Below are positions 18,601-23,698 of a stretch of DNA of 25,902 nt, piece after piece. The stretch is from an uncultured Frankiales bacterium (GTDB lineage Bacteria > Actinomycetota > Actinomycetes > Mycobacteriales > SCTD01): assembly GCA_946479905.1 (NCBI GenBank), contig CAMLIA010000039.1, positions 1 through 25,902 of the forward strand, read 5' to 3'. Made by a program: the position numbers and the translations under genes. The notes beneath the pieces are model-generated. The model was not told the DNA's origin and ran no database searches. It worked only from the letters and a program-made list of their open reading frames with translations. Every line of letters begins with the position of its first letter. Within the stretch, counting starts at the first letter, position 1.

Positions 18601-19179
18601 CGTGCGGTGGCCTTCCTCGAGCAGGCCGTGCAGATCGGGGAGAGCGGGGGGCACCCGCTCAACGTGGCCCTGGCGCTCGTCGCCCTCGGCTGGGCGCAGC
18701 TGGACCGCGGCCAGGTGGATGCGGCGGAGACGTGCGTCTGGCGCGTCGGCGTGACCCTCGAGGGCATGGACCTGGAGCCGCACGCCGCACTCGGGGCCCG
18801 GGTGCTGCTCGCGCAGGTGCGCCGGCACCGCGGCCAGCGCGAGGAGGCGGTCGCCGAGCTCGACGCGGCGCTCGCCGCGTCCGCCGACGCCCCCGGCCTG
18901 CTGTTCCCGCGGCGGCAGGCGCTCGCGCACCGGGCCGGCACGCTGCTGGAGCTCGGCCGGGTCGACGAGGCGCTCGCCTCCGCGCGCGAAGCGGTCGCGA
19001 CGCCTGCCGAGGACGTCCGCTCGCAGGTACTCGGGCTGCGCGCGCTGGGCAGCTGCCTGCGCGCGACCGGGGACGAGGCCGCTGCGGTCGCCGCCCTGGA
19101 GCAGGCCCTCGAGATCGCCCGCTCCACCGGGCAGCGCTCCGAGCTCGCGGCCACCGAGCGCGCCCTGGCCGCCCGCTGA
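15682..19179 (+). CDS. Class III adenylate/guanylate cyclase fused to AAA/STAND ATPase and TPR-like region
   Basis: A 1165-residue multidomain protein. Residues 1-25 are a zinc ribbon (Cys4, Cys7, Cys18, Cys21). Residues 35-215 are a class III cyclase with all six catalytic positions: metal aspartates Asp45 (LFGDLTDFT) and Asp89 (LVGDGLMAVFG), base-selecting Lys85 and Thr155, transition-state Asn162 and Arg166 (VNTASRL). The Lys/Thr pair is that of class IIIb adenylyl cyclases. An ATPase follows with Walker A GEAGVGKT (261-268) and Walker B LVLVLDD (395-401), then about 700 residues of helical TPR-like repeats. No LuxR-type HTH is present at the end. It closes an operon with four overlapping upstream genes and lies just before crp, so it may supply cAMP for it. 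The activating signal is unknown. Confidence 0.95.
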   Translation: MTDCPVCGSPVVPGARFCFNCGAALAETSAEVETDRRVVTVLFGDLTDFTSWAEDLDPERVGVVTDRVLASLAAIVTDFGGHVDKLVGDGLMAVFGAPTAHEDDAERAVRAAARMQASVRRLVSEESGGGRQLGLRVGLNTGEVIAGVQAQLSYTVVGDTVNTASRLSDVAGPGAVVAGRDTALATMPIASWRALQPLRLKGKREPVEAFELMGLRPAGATRLGLGDEAPFLGRDAELGQLIGRTNDTIDRQTPRTVLVTGEAGVGKTRLAQELTRYVGELPDARVLWGRSAPYGEGRDLAAVAEMVRTACGVEDSDDVDTARERVARTVARLEREGRQQLPAHLEESLRLLLGLEDLDLTAPRDVATPGAPVGGDRVRNAVAALFSALAREGPLVLVLDDLHWATPTMVDGLLQVARQVRGGVLLLGLGRLDVLDVPGRAEWWQQLPDAELLPLAPLEDSATERLLKAYLGAQELDAGVRDALLSRAQGNPFFLAELLHLLVDRGVLRRGPDGWGLEGQVPEDVLPAGVQAVLAARIDDLDGATKGVLRDASVIGLRATLPVLEAVGRASGHGDPEVVRAAVRTLVDRRLLEEEEDDDAFAFGHTLVRDVAYAGLAKADRARRHAAVALWAQDSTARSAQADVVTASQGERAVRLAAEMGLPPQDPSWQARGTAFAALARLAQLALGRDDAAQAEAVLSRALALAEPRFGDPIPGDLLVPVRVAHAQALVALHRLEEAEAELGPALTGPEDVVRAGALLVLGEVRRKRGDLPGAREAFGSALAAADAAGTDRLSGEALRQLGLLDYFDGRLGDAESRFQQARALALRVGDDRGAGWALQHLAWSATTRGDYQRADEALEAAVEVFAGLEDTGGLAWVAGTEGFVRALQGRFAEARELARSLLPVGEQNNERWGVGALLTIDAIAAAELGDVVVAANEAERARVRFAEIGDTWGESLALCAAGISARGADLPDRAVAFLEQAVQIGESGGHPLNVALALVALGWAQLDRGQVDAAETCVWRVGVTLEGMDLEPHAALGARVLLAQVRRHRGQREEAVAELDAALAASADAPGLLFPRRQALAHRAGTLLELGRVDEALASAREAVATPAEDVRSQVLGLRALGSCLRATGDEAAAVAALEQALEIARSTGQRSELAATERALAAR

Positions 19180-19207
19180 CCCGCGCCCTCCCCGTACCCC
19201 CTCCCGC

Positions 19208-19264
19208 CGATCTTCGTCACCTTGCCGTCTCAGGTCCCGCCTGGCCGCAACCTGACGAAGATCG
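19208..19264. repeat. 57-bp nested palindrome (perfect 12-bp arms, two inner stems)
   Basis: CGATCTTCGTCA (19208-19219) and TGACGAAGATCG (19253-19264) are perfect inverted copies. Inside, TTGC (19222-19225) pairs with GCAA (19247-19250), and CAGG (19231-19234) with CCTG (19240-19243) around a 5-nt loop. It fills most of the 113-bp gap after the cyclase gene. No U-run follows, so it is either a factor-assisted terminator, a processing signal or a copy of a dispersed palindromic repeat. Confidence 0.7.
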
Positions 19265-19292
19265 CTGAGGCCAGCGCGGGAGGTGCGCGAGG

Positions 19293-19709
19293 ATGGCGCG
19301 CATGAAGAACCTGCTCGAGGTCGCGCCGGACTGGGTGACGCTGCGCGCGGAGACGCCGGAGGGCAACCCGGTCGTGGTGCTGGTGGACCGGGCGATCGTG
19401 ACGACGGTCCCCTACGACGTGTTCACGCTGCAGGTCGCGATCGCGGTGCCGCTCGGCGAGACCCGCGACGGGCTGCCGGCCGAGTCGGACAAGGAGAACC
19501 TGCGCACGCTGGAGCAGGGCATGGTCGACATGGCCGCCGGGGAGGCCCGGCTGGTCGCCGTCATGACGCTGGAGGGCATCCGGGAGTGGATGTTCTACGC
19601 GCGGACGACCGAGTGGTGCCGGCCGTTCGTCGATGCGGGCCTGTCGGTGAAGTACGCCGAGGACCCGACCTTCAGCGGCTTGCTGGAGCTAGCGGGCTCG
19701 CCGGGCTAG
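19293..19709 (+). CDS. DUF695-like protein of unknown function
   Basis: A 138-residue soluble protein starting [14 protein letters not shown]. The order of features, a strand with [10 protein letters not shown], then [58 protein letters not shown] and a C-terminal YAEDPTFSG, resembles the DUF695 family; I am only fairly sure of this. Function is unknown. The ATG at 19293 is supported by GGGAGG at 19278-19283 with 9 nt spacing; ATG 19302 is a possible alternative. The last 21 bp overlap the 3' end of crp, which runs the other way. Confidence 0.7.
   Translation: MARMKNLLEVAPDWVTLRAETPEGNPVVVLVDRAIVTTVPYDVFTLQVAIAVPLGETRDGLPAESDKENLRTLEQGMVDMAAGEARLVAVMTLEGIREWMFYARTTEWCRPFVDAGLSVKYAEDPTFSGLLELAGSPG
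19689..19709. terminator. Dyad formed by the two overlapping convergent stop codons
   Basis: CTAGC (19689-19693) and GCTAG (19705-19709) are inverted copies around an 11-nt GC-rich loop. Each arm contains one of the two TAG stops. A short bidirectional hairpin is possible, but the stem is small. Confidence 0.3.
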
Positions 19710-20363
19710 CCGGTCGGCGTCGAGGATCGTCAGGGCGCGCGAGTCGACCCGGACCCAGCCGCGGGAGGCGAAGTCGGCGAGCGCCTTGTTCACCGTCTCG
19801 CGGGAGGCCCCGACCAGCTGGGCCAGCTCCTCCTGGGTGAGGTCGTGGTGCACGCGCAGGCCGTCGGGCTCCTCCGAGCCGAAGCGCTCCGACAGGGCGA
19901 GCAGCTGCTTGGCGACGCGACCGGGGACGTCGGTGAAGATGAGGTCGGCGAGGGCGTCGTTGGTACGACGCAGCCGGCGGGCCAGGACGCGGAGCAGCTG
20001 CTCGGCGATCTCCGGGCGGTCGGTGATCCACGGGCGCAGGTCCTTGTGGGCCAGCGAGGCCAGCCGGGCGTCCGTGACGACGGTGGCGGTGGCGGTGCGC
20101 GGCCCGGGGTCGAACAGCGACAGCTCGCCGAACATGTCGGAGGGGCCCATGACCGAGAGCATGTTCTCCCGGCCGTCGGTGGCGCGGCGCCCGATCTTCA
20201 CCTTGCCCTGCAGCACGATGTAGAGCGTGTCGCCCAGCTCGCCCTCCGCGAAGACGGTCTCACCCCGCCCGTAGTCGCCGTGCTCCAGCGACGCCGCGAC
20301 GGCCTCAGCGGCCTCTGTCGCGATGCCCTGGAAGAGCCCCGCCTTCGCCAGGACCTCGTCCAC
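19689..20363 (-). CDS. crp: cAMP receptor protein, Crp/Fnr family (Rv3676-like)
   Basis: A 224-residue global regulator. Residues 1-115 are the cyclic-nucleotide domain with the phosphate-binding cassette [16 protein letters not shown] (Glu80, Arg89, Thr90); the dimer helix [17 protein letters not shown] carries Thr134 and Asn135, the cAMP-contact positions of M. tuberculosis CRP at identical numbering. The winged helix has the recognition helix in [21 protein letters not shown] and ends RLARRAR as in Rv3676. The GTG at 20363 is supported by GGGAGG 8 nt upstream. It should sense cAMP and act at TGTGA-N6-TCACA-like sites, of which one strong and one weak example are in this window. It overlaps the convergent DUF695-like gene by 21 bp. 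Confidence 0.97.
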   Translation of the reverse strand: MDEVLAKAGLFQGIATEAAEAVAASLEHGDYGRGETVFAEGELGDTLYIVLQGKVKIGRRATDGRENMLSVMGPSDMFGELSLFDPGPRTATATVVTDARLASLAHKDLRPWITDRPEIAEQLLRVLARRLRRTNDALADLIFTDVPGRVAKQLLALSERFGSEEPDGLRVHHDLTQEELAQLVGASRETVNKALADFASRGWVRVDSRALTILDADRLARRAR

Positions 20364-20404
20364 CGTCCGTGCCTCCCGTTGCCTGCTCGTGCGCGTCTGC
20401 CGGG

Positions 20405-20420
20405 AGTGTGTCAGATCACG
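20405..20420. promoter_or_regulatory. Weak CRP-like box upstream of crp
   Basis: AGTGT-N6-TCACG, with the core GTG-N8-CAC and seven of ten consensus positions. It lies 41-57 bp before the crp start and directly after the stop of the small membrane protein gene. It could serve autoregulation. Confidence 0.35.
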
Positions 20421-20666
20421 TCACTGACGCCCACGCCCCGGCAGCAGTCGCGACAGCCGTCGCCGCCGCCAGTAGCGCTCCAGCGCCGGCGCGTAGCCCT
20501 CGCTCACGAAGGTCTCCACCTCGTCCGGGCGGGCCGTGTCGAGGAAGGTCTCGAGCTGGTCGTTGACCTCGGTCTCCTGGCGCAGCGGCCGCTCCACCCG
20601 CTCCATGGCGAGCATCAGGCCGAGCAGGGCCAGCGGGAGCAGCAGGCCCAGCAGCAGGACGGACAC
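20421..20666 (-). CDS. Small single-pass membrane protein (Rv3675-like position)
   Basis: An 81-residue protein. Residues 1-20 (MSVLLLGLLLPLALLGLMLA) form one transmembrane helix and the rest is a charged cytoplasmic part with MERVERPL, LDTARPDEVETFV and an Arg-rich tail RYWRRRRLSRLL. No enzymatic motif is visible. A small membrane protein stands between crp and nth in mycobacteria too (Rv3675), so it is probably the same gene by position. The start is GTG at 20666, 6 nt after TAACGT, whose first three bases are the TAA stop of the upstream RsiG-like gene. It runs in the crp direction with a 57-bp gap. Confidence 0.8.
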   Translation of the reverse strand: MSVLLLGLLLPLALLGLMLAMERVERPLRQETEVNDQLETFLDTARPDEVETFVSEGYAPALERYWRRRRLSRLLPGRGRQ

Positions 20667-20672
20667 CTGCCG

Positions 20673-20678
20673 ACGTTA
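20673..20678 (-). promoter_or_regulatory. -10 hexamer containing the stop codon of the RsiG-like gene
   Basis: TAACGT on the minus strand is 6 nt before the GTG at 20666; its TAA is also the stop codon of the upstream gene. Confidence 0.4.
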
Positions 20679-21200
20679 TGCCACGCGCCCGCGGCGCGGC
20701 TGCGTGGGCAGCGCGGTCAGGCACAGGTTGGGCTCGTCGCGGTACCGGGCGATGAGCTCCGACGTCGCGTCGCCGAGGCGCGCGTGCAGCGCGTTGCGGT
20801 ACGACGACAGCTGCTTCTCGGCCTCGTCGAGGTCGGCCTCGAGCCGGGCGAGCCCCTCGGCGTCGCTCGGGTCCACCTGGCGCTCCCACAGGGAGGCGAG
20901 GTCCGGCAGCGGCGGGATGTCGTTGGTGGGGAGCACCTCGACGAGGGCCCGCCGGCCGGCGCCGATGCGCTCGTCGGTGAGGACCGGCTTGAGGTTCTCC
21001 GAGACCAGGTCGCTGCCGGCCCGGACCACGTCGAGGCGGGCCTGGATGATGCGCCGCCAGTAGGAGACGTTGGACTCCTCGGCAGTGAGGGCGGTGCGGT
21101 ACTCGCGCAACCCGTCCAGGGTCAGGTGAGCGTGCTGCTCGGTACGCCGCGGCTCGGGACGCACCTGCTGCTTGCGCGCGCTCTGCTGGACCTGCTCCAT
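20676..21200 (-). CDS. rsiG: RsiG-like c-di-GMP-binding anti-sigma factor
   Basis: A 174-residue helical protein. Residues 42-57 read E-x3-S-x2-R-x3-Q-x3-D exactly (Glu42, Ser46, Arg49, Gln53, Asp57), the c-di-GMP-binding signature of RsiG, the anti-sigma factor that holds the sporulation sigma WhiG in Streptomyces. A second helix at 128-143 keeps Glu128, Ser132 and Arg135 but has His139 and Gly143 in place of Gln and Asp. The linker LWERQVDPSDAEGLARLEADL fits the helical hairpin. The open frame reaches 21242, but ATG 21200 with GGGGAAGGG just upstream is the likely start. Older annotation would call it an aerial mycelium formation protein. No whiG is in the window. It is divergent from nth across 125 bp. 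Confidence 0.82.
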   Translation of the reverse strand: MEQVQQSARKQQVRPEPRRTEQHAHLTLDGLREYRTALTAEESNVSYWRRIIQARLDVVRAGSDLVSENLKPVLTDERIGAGRRALVEVLPTNDIPPLPDLASLWERQVDPSDAEGLARLEADLDEAEKQLSSYRNALHARLGDATSELIARYRDEPNLCLTALPTQPRRGRVA

Positions 21201-21254
21201 CACGAACCCTTCCCCTGTCGTCACGGAGTGTGACCGACACAAGGGACGTCGTCA

Positions 21255-21294
21255 GGAACGCCCGGTTCCTTGAGGGTGATCACCGGAACGGGCG
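21255..21294. promoter_or_regulatory. Nested dyads between rsiG-like gene and nth (candidate operator)
   Basis: GGTGATCACC (21275-21284) is a perfect 10-bp palindrome. It is followed by GGAACGGGCG (21285-21294), the inverse of CGCCCGGTTCC (21259-21269) apart from one extra G. GGAAC (21255-21259) and GTTCC (21265-21269) make a further dyad. It lies between two divergent starts, a normal place for a regulator. Confidence 0.4.
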
Positions 21295-21313
21295 AGCGGT
21301 CGCACCCTCTGCA

Positions 21314-21319
21314 TAGGGT
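21314..21319 (+). promoter_or_regulatory. -10 hexamer for the nth operon, leaderless arrangement
   Basis: TAGGGT ends 6 nt before the ATG at 21326. No Shine-Dalgarno sequence can be told apart from the spacer GAGGGC. Confidence 0.5.
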
Positions 21320-21325
21320 GAGGGC

Positions 21326-22072
21326 ATGGCGGGCCGGACGCAGCAGACGACGCCCGCCGGCGGTGCCGTCACGGACGTGGCCCTCACCCGGCGGGCCCGC
21401 CGCATCAACCGCGAGCTGGCGGCCCTCTACCCGCACGCGCACTGCGAGCTCGACTTCACCACCCCGCTCGAGCTGTGCGTCGCGACGATCCTGTCGGCGC
21501 AGTGCACCGACAAGCGGGTCAACGAGGTGACGCCGGCGCTGTTCCGGAAGTACCGCACGGCGGCGGACTACGCGGGCGCCGACCGCGCGGTCCTGGAGGA
21601 GGAGATCCGCCCGACGGGGTTCTTCCGCAACAAGACCACCTCCCTCATCGGGCTCGGCGCCGCTCTCGTCGAGCGGTACGACGGCGAGGTGCCGCCCCGG
21701 TTGGAGGACCTCGTCACGCTGCCCGGCATCGGGCGCAAGACGGCCAACGTCGTGCTGGGCAACGCCTTCGGCATCCCCGGGCTGACCGTCGACACCCACT
21801 TCGGACGGCTGGTCCGCCGGTTCGGCTGGACGTCCGACGAGGACCCGGTGAAGGTCGAGCACCAGGTCGCCCGGCTGCTGCCGAAGTCGGAGTGGACGAT
21901 GTTCAGCCACCGGGTGATCTTCCACGGCCGCCGCGTCTGCCACTCCCGCAAGCCGGCGTGCGGTGCGTGCGCTCTCGCGAGCCTGTGCCCCTCCTTCGGG
22001 GAGGGCGAGACCGATCCGGTGCGGGCCGCGAAGCTGGTCCGACCCGACGAGTTCTTCCGGTCCACGCCGTGA
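21326..22072 (+). CDS. nth: Endonuclease III (DNA glycosylase/AP lyase)
   Basis: A 248-residue base-excision repair enzyme for oxidised pyrimidines. The helix-hairpin-helix [14 protein letters not shown] includes the catalytic lysine and [15 protein letters not shown] the catalytic aspartate. The C-terminal 4Fe-4S motif is complete, C-x6-C-x2-C-x5-C in [17 protein letters not shown]. An extra N-terminal 25 residues precede the usual start of the fold. It heads a run of five genes that all overlap end to start, and its TGA overlaps the following GTG. Confidence 0.97.
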   Translation: MAGRTQQTTPAGGAVTDVALTRRARRINRELAALYPHAHCELDFTTPLELCVATILSAQCTDKRVNEVTPALFRKYRTAADYAGADRAVLEEEIRPTGFFRNKTTSLIGLGAALVERYDGEVPPRLEDLVTLPGIGRKTANVVLGNAFGIPGLTVDTHFGRLVRRFGWTSDEDPVKVEHQVARLLPKSEWTMFSHRVIFHGRRVCHSRKPACGACALASLCPSFGEGETDPVRAAKLVRPDEFFRSTP

Positions 22073-22653
22073 GCCCCACCCGCTGGGCCGTCCTCGTGCT
22101 CGTCGTCCTCGCGTTCGGGGTCGCCCTCGCCCACGGGCTCCAGGACCGCGGCACCGACACCTCCGCGGCCGACCTCGGACCGCTGCAGCGGGAGGCGGCG
22201 CTCGACCCCTGCCCCACCGGGCTCGGCAGCGGCTTCCCGAAGCTCACCCTGCCCTGCCTCGGAGGAGGTCCGGCGGTCGCGCTGAGGAGCAGCGGCAGCG
22301 GGCGGCCGACCCTCGTCAACGTCTACGGCTCCTGGTGCACCCCCTGCCAGCGCGAGATGCCGGTGCTGCGCGCGTTCTACGAGAAGGCGGGCGCGAAGGT
22401 CGCGCTGGTGGGCGTGGACACCGAGGAGAAGGACGCGCACCTCGGACTGCGCTTCGCGATCGACATGGGGCAGCACTGGCCGGCGATCGTCGACGACGAG
22501 CGGCTGGTCGGCTCGCACTTCGCGCCGGGAGTCCCGCTCATGGTGTTCGTCGACCCGGCGGGGAAGGTGACGCACGTGGAGCACCGCAACGGCTACACGT
22601 CGCTCGCCGACCTGGAGCGGGACGTGCGGAGCTACCTCGGGGTCACGGTGTGA
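22069..22653 (+). CDS. Membrane-anchored TlpA/ResA-like thioredoxin (Rv3673c-like)
   Basis: A 194-residue thiol-disulfide protein. Residues 5-24 are a signal anchor ([20 protein letters not shown]). The thioredoxin fold carries the redox motif WCTPC in [22 protein letters not shown] and the cis-proline segment [11 protein letters not shown]. Two more cysteines (DPCPTG, LPCLGG) stand before the fold and may form a disulfide. It should act on the outer face of the membrane, reducing or oxidising exported proteins; MarP, two genes downstream, has a regulatory disulfide and is a possible client, which is inference. The GTG overlaps the nth stop. Confidence 0.93.
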   Translation: MSPTRWAVLVLVVLAFGVALAHGLQDRGTDTSAADLGPLQREAALDPCPTGLGSGFPKLTLPCLGGGPAVALRSSGSGRPTLVNVYGSWCTPCQREMPVLRAFYEKAGAKVALVGVDTEEKDAHLGLRFAIDMGQHWPAIVDDERLVGSHFAPGVPLMVFVDPAGKVTHVEHRNGYTSLADLERDVRSYLGVTV

Positions 22654-23330
22654 CGATCCCCGACTGGCTGCAGCCGCTGGCGGTGCAGGTCCCCGTGGTC
22701 CGGGCCGAGCACTTCACCCGCTTCCTGCCGCCTCCCGGCGGCGGCCGGGACAGCGCTGTCCTCATCCTGTTCGCCGAGGGCCCGGACGGTCCCGACGTGC
22801 TGCTCATCGAGCGCGCGGCGACGCTGCGCTCGCACGCGGGCCAGCCGGCCTTCCCCGGAGGTGCGCAGGACCCGGAGGACGACGGGCCGGTCGCTGCGGC
22901 GCTGCGGGAGGCGGAGGAGGAGGTCGGCCTGCGGGCCGACACCGTCGAGGTGATCGGCGTGCTCCCGGCCCTCTACCTGCCGCCCTCCGGCTTCGTCGTG
23001 CACCCGGTCGTCGCCTGGTGGCGGGAGCCGCACGAGGTGTGGCCCGTCGACGTCGGCGAGGTCGCGGGTGTCGTCCGCGTGCCGCTGGCGGAGCTGACCG
23101 ATCCCGCCAACCGGTTCCGGGTCACCCACACCAGCGGCCTGATGGGGCCGGCGTTCGAGGTCAAGGGCATGGTCGTGTGGGGCTTCACCGCCGGTCTGCT
23201 GGCAGGCTTGCTCACCCTGGCCGGGTGGGAGAAGCCGTGGGACCAGGACCGGTTGCGCGAGCTCGACCCGGAGACGCTCCGCCTCGCGATGAGGACGTGG
23301 GAACGACGAGAGAGGAACACCAGCGCGTGA
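22650..23330 (+). CDS. Nudix hydrolase, CoA diphosphatase type (Rv3672c-like)
   Basis: A 226-residue Nudix enzyme. LLIERAATLRSHAGQPAFPGG is the CoA-pyrophosphatase signature, and PVAAALREAEEEVGL is the catalytic helix. The arrangement is like E. coli NudL and the mycobacterial protein between nth and marP. It would split CoA or its oxidised or acylated forms to 4'-phosphopantetheine and adenosine 3',5'-bisphosphate. It has no membrane segment. It starts at the GTG overlapping the preceding stop and ends in an overlap with the next gene. Confidence 0.93.
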   Translation: MTIPDWLQPLAVQVPVVRAEHFTRFLPPPGGGRDSAVLILFAEGPDGPDVLLIERAATLRSHAGQPAFPGGAQDPEDDGPVAAALREAEEEVGLRADTVEVIGVLPALYLPPSGFVVHPVVAWWREPHEVWPVDVGEVAGVVRVPLAELTDPANRFRVTHTSGLMGPAFEVKGMVVWGFTAGLLAGLLTLAGWEKPWDQDRLRELDPETLRLAMRTWERRERNTSA

Positions 23331-23698
23331 GGCTGACAGGAGCGGCGCTGCTGAGCGCCGCCGTGCTGCTGGGGGGCTGCTCGAGCGGCTCGCACAGCAC
23401 CGGCTCCGCGACGACGACGGGCTCCGCGGACGCCCAGACCGTCACGGTGGAGATGCGTGACGACCTGAAGTTCCATCCCAGCTCGGTGCACGCGCGCGTC
23501 GGGACCGTGACCCTGCACGTCAGCAACCCCGGTCTGGTGCCGCACGACCTCACCTTCGACGACGACGCTCTCGGCAAGACCGGCACGGTCGACGGCAAGT
23601 CCGCCAAGGACCTGAAGGTGACGTTCAGCACGACGGGCACGTTCTCGTTCGTCTGCACCGTTCACAAGGGCATGACGGGAGAGGTCGTCGTGTCGTGA
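23327..23698 (+). CDS. Blue-copper (cupredoxin) lipoprotein
   Basis: A 123-residue exported lipoprotein: a short signal ends in LLGGC, giving a lipidated cysteine at about residue 16, then a Ser/Thr/Gly linker and a cupredoxin fold. The type 1 copper ligands are all visible, His in GLVPHDLTF, and Cys, His and Met in FVCTVHKGM. It is likely an electron carrier or copper protein at the cell surface. The GTG overlaps the Nudix stop, and its own TGA overlaps the MarP start. The mycobacterial version of the operon has no such gene, so it is an addition in this lineage. Its partner is unknown. Confidence 0.92.
   Translation: MRLTGAALLSAAVLLGGCSSGSHSTGSATTTGSADAQTVTVEMRDDLKFHPSSVHARVGTVTLHVSNPGLVPHDLTFDDDALGKTGTVDGKSAKDLKVTFSTTGTFSFVCTVHKGMTGEVVVS

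Noticed and set aside
17137..18930. 597-residue minus-strand open frame opposite the cyclase TPR region
   Set aside because: It has no recognisable motif, whereas the plus strand reads as clear helical repeats. It is treated as a shadow.
21222..21240. TGTGACCGACACA as a CRP site before nth and the RsiG-like gene
   Set aside because: The half-sites are 5 bp apart instead of the required spacing, and the GTG-N8-CAC core is absent.
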